From contig NC_026506.1 in the NCBI RefSeq assembly GCF_000182925.2, positions 682,001 through 746,000 of the forward strand: 64,000 nucleotides of DNA, in the 5' to 3' direction. A program made the translations under genes and the position numbers. The notes below the pieces were generated by a model. The model saw nothing but the letters and a program-made list of their open reading frames with translations. It did not search any database and was not told where the DNA came from. Shown piece after piece: positions 9,082 to 21,942 of the stretch. The first letter of the stretch is position 1, and the number at the start of each line of letters is the position of its first letter. The DNA comes from Neurospora crassa OR74A. Its lineage: Eukaryota > Ascomycota > Sordariomycetes > Sordariales > Sordariaceae.

Positions 9082-12000
9082 CTAAGCCTCCTCACCACCC
9101 TTGTCCTCTGCCTCCAAAGGCTTCACGTTCCCACTTCCATCCCTAGTGACATGCTCCGCGACAATAGTCTCTCCCGCTGTGTTGGTCACCAGGGACTTGA
9201 CCTCCTCCTTTGGCGCCTCTTCGTCGGGGACAGAGCCAGTGTTAGAAGAGTTAGTAACCTCAGTATCAGCAGCTGCTGCCTCAGCCTTTGCTGACGCAGT
9301 AGTAGCATCGCGGTTATCTTCTACCTTTTCGGTGGTTTCAGAAGCAGCAGTCTCGGCCTTCTCGGCTTCGACGGCTTCGACGGGTTCTGGAGCGGGAGCT
9401 TCGGTCGAAGTAGGGGTATCAGCCGGAGCAGAAGATTCGGCTTCGGTTTCGGCTTCGGTCTCCTCCTGAGCCTTCAACTCCCGCTCGATGGCGGGAGTGG
9501 AGGGGAAAGCACCTGGTGCTTCGGGGGTGATAGCCTCGGGGAGAGGACTGGGCTCAGACTCGGGCTCGGAGGTCTTATCCTCCTTGATCTCCTTCTTTGG
9601 TGCCTCCTCCTGAACCTCCTTCTGGACGGGCTCAGGAACGAGCTTTTCTACCACAGCCTTGGCCTCGTCCTTGACGTTCTCGAGCGTGGGCTTCTCAGCC
9701 TCAGTCTCGGTCTTGGACTCAGCCTTAACCTCTTCCGTCTTCTCCTTAGGCTTCTTCTCTTCTAGTGCCTTCAACTCAGCAACACCAAGACTAACACCAC
9801 CCTCCTCACTCTCAGGGTCAATAGCCCAATAACTAATCGAAGCCGAGAAACTCAACTTCGGGCCAGCCACCTCCTTCTTCTCCTCAATCACCGCCGGTGG
9901 CGGCGCCGCAGCAGCCGCAGCAGCAGCCTTAGCAGCTGCAGGCGCCCTCCTCTGGGGACCCCTCGCCCTGCCCTTCCTAGCATCACTAAGCGGCACCTTC
10001 TCCTTCTTCTCCTCCTTCTCCTGCTCCTCAGCCGGCGCCTCCTCCTTCTTAGCGGGCATTTGCGGGCCGAGACGCAAGCGATTGTTAAGGTCGTTCATGA
10101 AACCGGCCTGCAGAGCGGCGATCTTAGAGCCCATCGGACGAGCGGGGACGGCGGGCTTCTGACGCGGAGGAGCGGCGGACTCAGCGGGTTCGAGACCGCC
10201 GGAGGTGGGAGACGCCTTGACGGGGCGGGCGGGAATGGCGGGCTTAGCCGCCGGCTTGGGCTTGGGGCGGTCGGGGATGGATGGGCGAGAGGGAAGAGTT
10301 GGGCGGGCCGGAATCACCGGGGGTGAGGGCTTTCGTTCTGTAACTACGGCGGGAGTGGGGGCAGGCTCCTTTGGCTCGGGGGTCTTGTCTTCGATCTCGG
10401 GTTTCTGGATGAGCTTCTCGTCGATCTTGGGCTCAGGCAACTCTGTACGGGGAGAGACTTGGGGAGACTCAGCTGTGGCCTCCTCCGTCTGCTCCTCGTC
10501 CTGCTGGGGGGTGGAAACCTCGGTCTGCAGCTGCAAGCTCTCCGGGCTATCCTCCCAAACATCGCGGCTAGGGAACCTCTGAGCCATGGCCGGCCTGGCC
10601 TTGGCAGCCTCCTTCTTCACTTCCTGCAGAAGATGGGGCTGGCCCTGGACCCAGGAAGGCTTTTGCTGGTGCGAAGATGATTTGGGAATACTCGACTTGA
10701 CGAAACCATCGGGACCGTTTTCCCGAGCTTCCTTTTCGGCAAGCTCTTCTTGTTGACGAGCAAAGGCTTGAGCAAAGGTCTCGCCCTCGCGAGGTTCTAC
10801 CTGGGGCTTGGCCTGCTCCTGACCCTCTTCCTCTTGCTGCTCCGCGGAGGGTTCCGGAGTGGAAACTTCGGCAGTGTACATGGTACTGCTGGGGGCGTCC
10901 TCCCAGACGTCAGCACTGGGGAAGCGGCGCTTGTGTTCGGTCTTGGGCCGCAAGGGCACCTCAGGCTTCTTCGCGGGTTGTTCGTCGTCCTTGAAAAGGG
11001 GCTCATATTCCTCGACATCCTCGAGAGGAGTAGAGCGCATCTCGTAAGAGTTTTCCCTGTAGATGCTGGTCGGTCTGCTATTCGGGCGGCTCTTGTGCTC
11101 AGCATGTTCGCGGCGCTCAGGCACAACGGCCGGTTCGTGATCATAAGGAGACGGGTTCTTTGCAACCTCATCCTCTGCAAGGATGGGCGCAGTGTACTCT
11201 TCCTCCTCTTCAGCCACCGGTGCCGATCCGTCCATGGACTTGCCTCTTGAGTGGCGACGGCTGGGCTCATCCACGTGAATCACGTTTTTGGGTTCTTCAT
11301 CCGCCTCAAGAGCGCGCGGTTCCCCACCGTCGTCTTGTACAGCAAAGGTTGGCTTGACAGGAGACTTGCGCCGGGAGGAACTAGGGCGGGGAGATGCGAC
11401 GCGGGAGGTAGACTCCTCGATGGCTTGCCATCCGATCTGCTCGCTAGGGGTACCGGGATAGTTTTGAACACCTGTGGGCAGAATATGTTAGCCAGAAGCA
11501 AATATAGCAAAGTATGCATACAAATGATGCTTACCAAGACCCGCTCCACGACTGGCGGTCTCGCGAACAATCTTGTTCAGGTTCTCACTGCTCATGGCGA
11601 AGTCGTTGGAACGATCGTATTGATAAGGCGTGTGCTCCTTCTTCAGCGCCTCGGGGTGCTTGTCAAAATAAGCCTTTTCAAGCTTGGCCACGGCAAACAC
11701 ACCATGGCCATGAAGTCCATAGCTGCCGGGAGGAAGGCCGCCGCGGGAAGAAGTCCTACGAGTGTGATTCTTGGCCTTTTCGGCAGTTGCGCCAGGGGCA
11801 GGCGATGGAGCCTGGACATCACCAGCGTTCTTGTACATGGGCACTTGCTGGCCAATCTGGGGAATACCATGCTCGTCTTCCAAGTCCACCGACAGCTGGC
11901 TAGTAGTGCTAGCTTTCTTCTTGAGACTCCTGTTGGCCGGAAGAACATGTGTAGACTCGTCGTGGCTACTAGGACGGCCGATTCCAAAGGCCGCAGCTCT

Positions 12001-12432
12001 GTCGCTATCGGTGCGCGTAACGGCCATGATGCGCTGCTTGGCATGAGCAGGAGGCAGAGACGGCTTGGGCGCATGGAGCTTGAGATCGTGGCCGATGGTC
12101 CTAGTTTGCTCTGGGGTAGTACTCTGCTCGCTGGAAGGAGGATTCTCGGTAATGTTGGCATATTCCATGCCCTCCTGGCCGAGGGACGGCAGGTCAACAG
12201 ACGTAGATCTCTTGATGTCTTCGCCATTGTGACCGTTGCGCAGGGGATGCGCGGACTTGGGTTGAATAGGTCCCTCGTTAAGAGGCGAGGGCGCAAAGCG
12301 GTTGGGGTTCGGGCTCATGGAGCGATCGATACGGTTCTTAAGCGGGCGTGGAGGGATCATTGGGGCTGGCTGTTTTTCCGTACTCCTAGACGGTCTAGGG
12401 GGGATGGGAGGCTGGGATGCTGTGGTAGACAT
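9082..12432 (-). CDS. AIM21: AIM21-like actin-patch regulator, proline-rich SH3-binding protein
   Basis: Exons 12432-11535 and 11471-9082 are joined across a 63-nt intron (GTAAGC donor, CCCACAG acceptor) and encode 1095 residues. The protein is almost wholly low-complexity. The N-terminus has class-type SH3 ligands (PPIPPRPSRS, PMIPPRPLKN). A second proline cluster (PARPTLPSRPSIPDRPKP and PAIPARPVK, roughly residues 690-720) precedes the conserved AIM21 motif around residues 735-772 (PAVPARPMGSKIAALQAGF, then NDLNNRLRLGPQ). The last 260 residues are Glu/Ala-rich. In yeast, Aim21 with Tda2 limits actin filament capping and assembly at endocytic patches and binds SH3 proteins such as Bbc1 and Abp1. 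The same role is inferred from the motif order. The codon run is uninterrupted on both sides of the intron, so the model is firm. Confidence 0.88.
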
Positions 12433-15400
12433 GGTGATATCTGGGCTCGGGACGAGTCGAAGCTATGTATGTATGTACCGTGCGTATAGTGGAAAATTTG
12501 GCTCAGTGACCAATGTCTCGGTTCTCTGGATATGGCTGTCGAGGTGTGAAGCACGTCGGTATCAGAGGCAGTGGCGGGTAGTGTGATGGGCCGTGTAGTA
12601 TCGTCGAAGTCGAAGTCACTCGTGTAAGTGGCTCGGTACTAAAGTGACTATAACAGTAACGTGCGCCTCGGGGTTAGCACAGGTTCTCTACCATGTATTC
12701 ACAGAAACAAGTCAATTGTAACAGCTGTCAAAGGAACACTGGGATGTAAGATAAGCGCGCCTGGCAAGCACAAGGATGCGTTGAAAGTGAGGGAAGTGGG
12801 TGTGTGTGCTTGGTGAGCTTTCGTGATATTGTGGGTGGTGATACGGCAGTGTGCGGCCAGAAAGGGGCAACCCGGCGGAGAAGCTGGGCTTCCGGATCGC
12901 CTCCCCCTTGGTCACCGCTTATGGGTTTGGACGGTTCGCCATAGTCTGGAAACACCGCGCTTGCGCCCATTCGCTTGGGATCCAGTGCGTCTCGGCTGTT
13001 CGGTTGGCGCGGCCCTCTTCTTTGTTGGGGGGCATCGTGAAATGGAATGTATTCCAAGACTTTGCTCACGCAGCCTTCCGCCTCACAAGATAAGAAGTCT
13101 TGTCACTGCCATGGAAATTTGTACCGAGAAGCCCGGTACTGTCTGATAGGACGATGCCGGGTACTTTTCTTTGCAATAGCAGTACATGTAGCTGCCCGGA
13201 TGATGAGCTTCTTCCAGGTCTGGACATGGCTATCACGGAAAAGAAGGGAGATCACCATTGCCCATCCGCTTGCACATGTACAAGCTTCAAGTTGATGTCC
13301 TTTTGTCCTTTCCCAGCTTCTCAGCTCCACAAATGGCTTCATATTATCCGTACCCCTTCTGCCAATTCGGGGTTACGGAGACTTCGATGGCTCGGTGAGG
13401 TTGACATGGAAGGTGGTGTTGTGTCCATGTCGTGGCTGGGCAGATGTTGGGGCAGGATGGAAAAGATGGATGGTGGGGGACGGCATGTGTCAAGGTGCCA
13501 GCAGGAAGGCCGGCGCTTGCTCAAGCCCGTGGAAGCTGAATCAGACGGATGATGGGATGGATGGCGTGTGCCACGGTACTGCACTCACCTAGAGATAAGG
13601 TTCCGTGTTGACAACGCAAGTATAATGGTGGTGGTGTTGACGGGCGATTAGGTTCATAGGAAGGGATGAGTTGGGGTCAATTGGGAAATTTGAAAGAGTA
13701 AGATGGATGGATGATGGCCTCTCTTGCTTTCCTGCTGTTCTTTAAAGAAGCTTGAGTCAGGTCGATCGGGTAAGTTGTTGCAAGTCGAAGTAATAATGGA
13801 AACAAATGTATTGGCGATGGAAACTCGGTGGGCGGCGCGCTGGCCACTTATATCGTCTTTGTTATGTACAAACAGCAGACTGGAACCTGTGAGAGACTGA
13901 GAATGTCCGTCACTTCATCATGCATGCCGCACTAATACTCTAGAAATACTGTCCCGACGACTGTCTATCCGCACCATGAATTGTCTGCTTCCATGACCAA
14001 TTGGGGCATTCATCTGCAATAACATGTGCATCGTCAATGGCCTCATTGGGCTTAGAACAAAGTGCCCCAATGCCCCTCATCGTCATTTGGCGATTCAACC
14101 GCCATGGTACCGCAAAAGTACCGCCAAAAGCCGTCATCTGATGGGGCATATACAGTATCATTCATTGTACTGTGACACGGTACGATTCGACCGGTTCCTG
14201 ATCGAGTCTACTGCAGTGCAGTGCCTGCTCTTCACGATGTAGCCATCTGACCGTCAAATCCTGCAGCCCAGCCGAGTCCATTCATTCATTATGAGTATCA
14301 ACTACTTTCTTTATATTCTAGTCAAAATCCAATGTTGTGGTTTCAAGATAGGTTCACAGGGGCAGACAGCTCGAGCACTCAATCGACTGGGCTGATGGAA
14401 GTGAGGTGTCCTGCCCGCCGCGGTGCTCATCAAGGTGCCCGCACGCCTCAAAGCTTCCCCTGGCAGCGCCGCCTCACAAAGAACATTTCAGGTTTTCCAG
14501 CGTTAAACCCCTTTCAGTCATCCCCTGGCACCCGAGGCCCCGTCATATCTTTACCCCACCATTGCCCCACCTCTTTGAGATGCAACAACAACGAGCTGCC
14601 AAAAGGAAGGAAGCTGCCCTGACGCTGAAGAGTTCCTTCTCAAACGGCCCGGGCAGCTCTGCAATCGAGGCCCAAGTGACGTGCAGAGTTTTTACTACCA
14701 CAGTAGTTCATAGGTAACATTGGACATCTGACGGACTGTCTCCCTTTTCTTTTTCTGCAGTGTCCTTCTCTCCCTGCAGTGCTCCTCCTTTCTGTCTGTC
14801 AACAGCCAGCTCGAGCACGTTTCCAGTTATTTTGTTCCTATCGAGCATCAGGCCCCGAGATGGAGAGCGGATACACTTTGGATATGTAGGTGGGGCCTGT
14901 ACCATAGTACTGATCTGCCTTCCTTCCCCCTCCACTTCATGACATGGGTCTCGATATTATTCTTGAGACTTTCCTCGAAAACAACACCAGTGAACCAGAG
15001 CACAAAGTGTTGTTGCCATGGTCATCGTACTGTAGTGAGGCTACTACCGACGCACTCTACTAGCGAGACGACAGCTCCGGTGAAAAAGTCCAAGACTCCG
15101 GGCCGTTCCCCTCCTCTCCTTCTCTCCTCATCTTCCCTCTCGGTCCCAAGAGATGTTGGGAATGCAGCAAGCCCCCAAACAAGAGTACACAATTCGCAAA
15201 GCCCCAGGCCAATCACAACCGAAACACAACGTTGTGCCTAAACCTAACGGTGACCGCTTCTTTACGCCAGGGCAAGCTTCTATGCGATTTGACGCACCTC
15301 TTGCATTTTCACGAGCTATATATGAAGGTTAAAGTATACGACAGGTACCAGTCTTTATCTCGTCAGACTGGGGCTGAACGTGTTGGCTCCTTGCCAGCCG

Positions 15401-16148
15401 AACACGTATTGTACCATACTAGCTCTTAGCCGCCGTTCACGATAGCAAAAGTTTGGGTCTTTTACAAAAGGTACCTTCTTGTTGATCGTGTCCATGTGCT
15501 AGTCGTAATCAAAAGCGAATGAATCTCTCGATCGTGATCCCTCTTTTCTTCTGGGAAGAGAGAATCTCGAAGAAGGGTCGGCAAGAAAATCAAACCTTCA
15601 AATGACGCAATCCCCATTGACCAGGACTACATAACATCCGTCATACCATCCCACGTACAACAACGAGGAGAACCCTTTGACCTTTTGATTGTTGAACCTC
15701 CTCCTTCCGTGGCAACAACGTCGGTTTTCTTAGTTAACAGAAACTCGAACAACCACAAATCGGAACAGTCATCCCGAAAAGCCAAGATCGCGGGGAAGCC
15801 CATCTGAACCTACACAATCGCGGCACAAGAAACAAAACCCACTGCAAACTTGTATGACGGACCATTCAATTCTTGATACGCCCAGAAAAACTCTTTGGTA
15901 CAACAACTTGCACGATACCAGCCATGTATTATGTCATTCCCTCGCCTGGCTCCGTCCGTTTCCCACAGTGTTTTTGAACAACAGCTCCATCTGCCCACAG
16001 CGAAGACAAACCGATGGTTCAAGCCAAAACATAACCGAGAAACAAACTGAATACATATGTAGAAGAAGAAACTGCTGATAACTTGGCCGTTTCATGCAAG
16101 ACATCTACACTAAACTACAGCCGAGATCGCCGAAAGGTAAAGCGGTCA

Positions 16149-16173
16149 ACACACACACACACACACACACACA
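16149..16173 (+). repeat. (CA)n microsatellite
   Basis: About twelve uninterrupted AC units lie in the AIM21-NTF2 intergenic region. Confidence 0.97.
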
Positions 16174-16385
16174 AATCGCCGTTCTGTCTTGTCTCTCAAG
16201 CAAGGTCGATCCAGGCAGCCAGGTATCGATATATATGTACCGATCTGTCTCTAACGAACCCATCCATCCCCATGACACACATCAACCCCAGCTTTTTGTT
16301 TCCACACTATGTATGTCTCGTAGCACGAAACCCGCGTCGTTTCCTATTTCGATAATCATTGAATCGATCACAAGACTAATTTGTC

Positions 16386-16388
<3 letters not shown>

Positions 16389-16419
<31 letters not shown>
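16389..16419 (+). repeat. T31 homopolymer
   Basis: Thirty-one T in a row, the longest homopolymer in the window. Length is uncertain because such tracts are often misread. Confidence 0.95.
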
Positions 16420-19055
16420 CTACATGCGGGCAGTGTGCAAGTCTGTACCTACTTACTCGTCTGCCTCCTCAACTCCTCAAAGGGGTTTCGCCTGAGGAAG
16501 TTACGTCGAAAATCGCGGGGAAGTTACACGTCTAGTTGGTCCTACACTAGTTGGTTGACCACCAGGGATCACCACATTTATACATGGAATGTACGTGTAT
16601 GTAATTGGCAACAGGTGATTGGTTGAGATTTTGTTGTTTGTTTGTTCGCAATTGAGAGAGGACGGACGGATGGCCTCCCTGGCGGTTCTCGTGGCATTGA
16701 CCGGTTAACTGGTATATCCCATAGTTAACACTATGGTGTTTTTATGGGGCGATCGTTCTCTGGTCGAGTTACACGGAAGGAAACGGATTGTGATACTGAT
16801 TCTCAACGAACAAGAGTCAGAAAACATCAGTTTTCGAACATGGTATACCGTAGTGATATCTGGTTGTGGTTATAACCCATCTGTTAAACCGTCAGATGTC
16901 AAAGATGAATGAAGAGAAAGAAGAGGCTAAGCTTCATCGGACGGTAGAGCCATGGAGGGGTTCCTGTATGCGATGTCAGATGAAATGGAAGACCAGATAG
17001 ACCAGATGGAAGCCCAAGGGCATTTGACATGTGCTGGCATGTGCTATGATAACGGGGGACTGAGTCTGACTACTTAGATATATGATGCGGACTGTTAACC
17101 ACTTTCCTCAGGATGGATGAAAATGCAAACTTCAGTGGTCTGTCTATGTCCCTCCGGAATTGGTTCAATGCTGTTTCCAAGGTCTCGGGTGAATGTGCTT
17201 TGTTCGTCAGTGACAGCTTGCTGGGTATGTCCGGCCAACTGTTAGTAAACAGACCAGTATAGAAGTCGTCCACCTTGTCCGCCGCAAGGGAAGAAGTGTC
17301 CTGTCACTTTCAGCAGCTGGGAAAAACTTGAACACGATCACATGCGTTGAATTGGGCGAGCTCGGATGTATAGTCCAATGATGTTTCCATTCAATACACT
17401 ATATAAAGCTGGAGCTAATCGGAGCAAGGGCGAGCCAAGGCCCACTGTCCTCGGATCTACTCTCCACGCCCGTGTCTTTCATTCCTTCATATGAAACAAG
17501 TGTCCATCTGAATGAGCACGTTAGCCACGTCTCTCTTGCTTGCTAATGTGTTCCAACGGGTGTGTTTTGGGCAAAACAGGAAGTGAATGCAAGCTGTAAT
17601 CTCAGAAGGAACAATTGGTACAGTCCACTTATGGCTGTATCAATACCTCATCACCCGAAGGCATAGGAATCCCTTTTATCATCATGTACAGCAGCAATGG
17701 AAAGGAGAAGAATGGTGATGGGAAGGCGAGAGGAAGAGACGGAGTAGGGAGAAGTCGTACCTTTTTGTGGTATGATAACGTTATGTTACAACAGCATCAT
17801 AGGTATTCAACACTAGCATGGTTGTGATAAAGCTGCCCAGAGGGACCTTCCCAGCGACACCAAAATTCTGATGATACCATTGAGAGTCCACGGCCACCTT
17901 CAATTCCTATCCCAGATGCGTCTGGTGCCCAATCGCGACTTGGATGCGGCGGACGTGCCGTCTCTGACCATACTACATCTGTTTCGACCACGGCCACCAC
18001 TTGGCGCGAAAACAATGAGACGTCATGGAATCTCGCAGCTTCCTGTAGCTCCTGGTTGCTCGCCACGCAAGGTCCATCTTTGCGGTGTTTTAACTTCTGT
18101 CAAGATCGTAACAGATCGTCGCCAATTGGACCTCGTCAGGCAGGCAGCCAGGCAGCCTAGGATAGCATGCCGTCCATACTGTTTGTAGAGAAAAAAGCTC
18201 TCGACGTTTGTCTACAGGAAATCTTCACCAATTGTTAGCCTTCTGTGATATTGGACAGACGTATTGGTTATAGAGTTGAGAAAAAAAGCATAGGTTTGCA
18301 AGGTGTGTCAGACTGTTGAGCTTGATATATTAAGTGTTCAACATAGAGATTCAGTTGTTTGAAGAAGAATAAGTCATCATCCGTGGGGGGGTTGGTAAGC
18401 AAAAAAATGCGATTGTGTCTTACCTGTTTGAAGTTAGTCAACGACGGCGCCGGTGCGCCAACTGTCTCTGTTGTGACGGTATCGCGGGCCAAACAGAGAC
18501 GCAAGAAGTTGCGACGAAAAAAAAAGTTGAAGAGAAAAAGCTCCAAAACCCCTGCCGCGAATTTTATGCTGGCGAGAAGCAAATGGAAAGGGAAGCTTGG
18601 ACCACTCACAGAGCAATCGCACAGCCAGCCGCCTGCCGGGCGTGACAGTACCCCGCTTTTAGCTGAGACCAAAATTTAACCCCACCGTGAACCTTCCCGC
18701 ACTTTGCGAACGGTATCGCGATCGGTCAGTCGCAGGCCATAGCCCGGCCACAGCCCAGGCACAAGGCAGGCGGCACACAGTCGCCATAGCGCCTTGGGCG
18801 GGCAACAACAGCCTGTCGTCCCTCCCCAGCAGTAGTGGGTGGGCACCTGATATCCCCCCCCCCCACCAGCCCCCATCATTGGGTACTGACAAACTTCGAA
18901 CTACGAAAGAGGCCAATATAATATCAACACCACCCGCCATTCACCGATTCTCTTTTCCTCCGCTTCTTCTGCCCGACGTCTTGCTCTAGCCATACTCTTG
19001 CATATTACTCATTTCGAAACCTTTATAAAAAGCTTCCAGCAAAACAACCGCCAAA

Positions 19056-20103
19056 ATGTCTCTCGGTAAGTACGCATGGCCAACAGTGAGGCGGGAAGGC
19101 CGCACGAGCAGGCAGACAGCCAGACAGGCTTTCGGTCGAAGCTCTCGGCCCAGCCCAATCCAGCTTTCCCATGGCTACCGTGTTATCGCCGCGATGGCAG
19201 TCAATAAACAACAGAGAGTATCATGATTGCTAACCTCTTGGTCCCCATGACAGACTTCACCGCTATCGCCAGTGAGTAGAATCCGACCATGCACGAGCTC
19301 GAGCCGCTCCCCCTTCGACGTCACCGGAGAACATTTAGACGATATGGGGATCAAGTCTCTAGAAAGAGGAGGGCCTGGGCAGAGCGAGGGCAAGAGACGG
19401 GCAGACTAAAACAGCGCTCCCACCATGATGACTATCGCTGCCGCAATCGACTGAGCTGAACCTAACACCACGCTTTTTTCGCCTAACAGCGCAATTCGTT
19501 GCCCACTACTACTCTACCTTCGATTCCGATCGCAAGAACCTCGCTGGTCTCTACGTACGATTCCCTATCCCAGACTTTTCACCGAAGCCGACAATGATGC
19601 GCTCATTCATGACGTACACGCGCATGTTGACGAGTGCACAAGAGATGGACATATATGCTGACATAATCACACCTCACAGCGCGACAACTCTATGCTCACC
19701 TTCGAGGGTGCCCAGTCTCTCGGTGCCCAGGGTATTACTGAGAAGCTTACTGTAAGTCTGCGCCTGCCGAATCAAAAGCCACCAAAAGCCGTAGGGATAT
19801 GAGGGTCAGGGAAACTGACAGAGCAACCCAACAGTCTCTCCCATTCCAGAAGGTCAAGCACGAGTACGGCCCACCCGATGCCCAGCCCACCGCCACCGGT
19901 GGTATCATCATTCTTGTTACCGGCCAGCTTATTGTAAGTGACATTTGTAAACGCTGCAGCACAAGACTGTTGCCATCTAACATCCCGGACAGGTCGATGA
20001 CGAGCAGCGCCCTCTTGGCTACTCGCAGGCTTTCCAGCTCTCCCAGGACGCCTCTGGCCAGTGGTTCGTCTTCAACGACATTTTCAAGCTTGTCCTTCTC
20101 TAG
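19056..20103 (+). CDS. NTF2: Nuclear transport factor 2 (Ran-GDP importer)
   Basis: Six exons, 19056-19065, 19254-19271, 19490-19554, 19680-19751, 19835-19933 and 19993-20103, add to 375 nt and encode 124 residues, the usual NTF2 length. The product reads MSLDFTAIATQFVAHYYSTF, then the conserved LAGLYRDNSMLTFEG, TATGGIIILVTGQLI, QAFQLSQDASGQWFVFND and the end FKLVLL. NTF2 is a cone-shaped homodimer that carries Ran-GDP into the nucleus through FxFG nucleoporins. Exon 1 is only 10 nt and exon 2 only 18 nt. All five introns have GT-AG ends (188, 218, 125, 83 and 59 nt), and phases agree at every join. A TATAAAA at 19024-19030 lies about 30 bp before the ATG, too close for an ordinary leader unless the leader is very short. 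Confidence 0.95.
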
Positions 20104-21942
20104 GAGGGAGATGATGTATGGAAAGAGGTGTCTTGATTATCTGAAGAGGTGGAAGAATACCAACGAAATCAAAGAAATGTCCAAAAGACGGGACTGTTGC
20201 GTTTGCGTGCATGAGTGAACGAGGATATCTTTTCTGCGCGCCTGTCTTTCTGGTGTATGTGTTGCTGCTTGCTTCGTGTGTAACGAAGGGAAGAAGATGG
20301 AGGAAGCCGAGTCTGGCTTTCGACTGTTGATGCTGAGGGGTAAAACTTTCTCGATACATTGTGTATGGAAACAGAGGAATAGGGGTTCGCGATGATAAAC
20401 GAAGTTTACCGTCATCAGGTCGTCCCATGCTTGGCATTGAGATGTTCAGTTGGCGATCTCGGAAGTAGGCTTGGCTTAGAGGCCCAAGCCTTTGGCTTGT
20501 GGCATGTCACTCGCTGGAACATTCCATGACGATGACCGCTCACTTACTACCGAGAGGCTAGCGAGAGAGGCTAGCGAGAGAGGCATCATCTATTATATGA
20601 GCCGCGTAACGTTGTCGTCAGCGGACGAGGCTTCCAACAAAGACCACAAGGTGCTGCCTGGCAACTTGACGATGTTGATGGATGATGAGAGCAACATCAT
20701 ATGAGTGATAAGCAGTCATGTCATAGCGGGGGCTACGACAGGGGAAACAAATACATGAAGAAGTCCCCTGACTCTGAAACTGTTTAAATACGCTCAAAAT
20801 CGTTATCCCCTCGCTTGTTGAACTCAAAGTGCTTCATCGAAGCTCCCTTTCGGTTTCAAGGGAGCACTCAGTGAACAAGGGGTCCAATCATCGGCTCAGC
20901 GCATCCGTCTACACGCTAGACCGGGCAAGCGTGACACAACCTGAACCTAGCAGGCAGCCAGGCACAGCAGCACCGCCACTGTCAGGCCGGCACGTGAAAG
21001 CACCGGCCACACTCCTACTTGGCGCTCACGGGCCCTTGGCACGCCCATTGTACCTTCCGTTGCAGGGCATCGAACCGCTACGAATGCCATCCGTCAACCT
21101 CCAATCAGTTGAAGCTTACGTTACTTTTGGCGGAACCTCCTCCTTCAACTACTCACTTCCCGGTCTCACATCACTTCACATTACGTCGACTGCTGCTATA
21201 CCCTCACGAGCTCTTTAACAATCGTGGATTCGATTATCAGTAGAGGTAGCTTCTCAGTACATAGACCAGAACCTCAAGATCCCCCCAACAAACAAAACCA
21301 GATACCCACTGTTTTCCGGGTAGCCCGCCACTCGGTCGACGACCCCAACCCAGACCCCATCCAGAACCAGCATCGGCATTTTGACTATACCGACTCTGTC
21401 GACGGACGGAGATCCGACCCGACCGACTGGAGGATCTTCTCTTTACCGCCCAGCCTCATACTTTGTTCACCTCTTTCTCTCGCGCTTTCTTTTTCTCTCC
21501 ACAAGGCAGTTCGGCAGGACACGATAACACAATAAACGGCCTACACCACCGAGCATAAAGCCTCTTTGGAAAAGGACATCAAGGGGGAACCCAGGTCGTA
21601 CTACTGTCAATTCCCATTGTTGCCGAAACGAACGAAACAACCACCAACCAACCAACCACCTGTGTCCTACAGCAAGCGAGTGGAAGCGACAGCAACAAAG
21701 ACCGCCGGATAGGTCCCTCAATAATCATTTCTCCTCCTCAACTACCTACTCCCAACAACGAACAACTACAACTACTCGCGAGCGAGCTAGTAAAGGACGA
21801 CTTTTACGAATCGAAACGAACTTTGAACTACGAGTTACGAAACATCTTGCGCAAGTAGCAAGATACAAATCGCGGGCACGGTCAAACCACCAAACACGGA
21901 AGAAAAAAGGAGTAAACGAAAAGCTTCAGAAATCCAGCCAAG
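20104..21942 (+). other. NTF2 3' flank and TVP18 promoter/leader, no gene seen
   Basis: No supported gene. The first part is the NTF2 3' untranslated region. A short tandem repeat, GAGAGGCTAGC twice, lies at about 20556-20580. From about 21220 the DNA turns C/A-rich with CAACCAACCAACCACC near 21645-21660, typical of a fungal leader, and leads to the TVP18 ATG at 21943. Confidence 0.45.

Larger units (their letters stand above)
12433..19055. other. Long divergent intergenic stretch, no supported gene
   Basis: These 6.6 kb separate the AIM21 start (-) from the NTF2 start (+). Six-frame reading gives only short frames, none with a recognisable domain or a convincing start plus splice pattern. 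Noted inside: a (CA)n run at 16149-16173, a T31 tract at 16389-16419, C11 at 18854-18864, a good TATATAAAG at about 17400-17408 with no recognised frame after it, and several CCTACC-type motifs. It could hold distant regulatory DNA or a non-coding transcript. Nothing in the sequence proves either. Confidence 0.5.

Noticed and set aside
19024-19030. TATAAAA just before NTF2
   Set aside because: Only about 30 bp from the ATG. If it were the TATA box the leader would be almost absent, so it is not called as a promoter.
19272-19489. Possible C/D-box snoRNA in NTF2 intron 2 (ATGATGA then CTGA)
   Set aside because: The two boxes are only about 20 nt apart and no terminal stem is seen.
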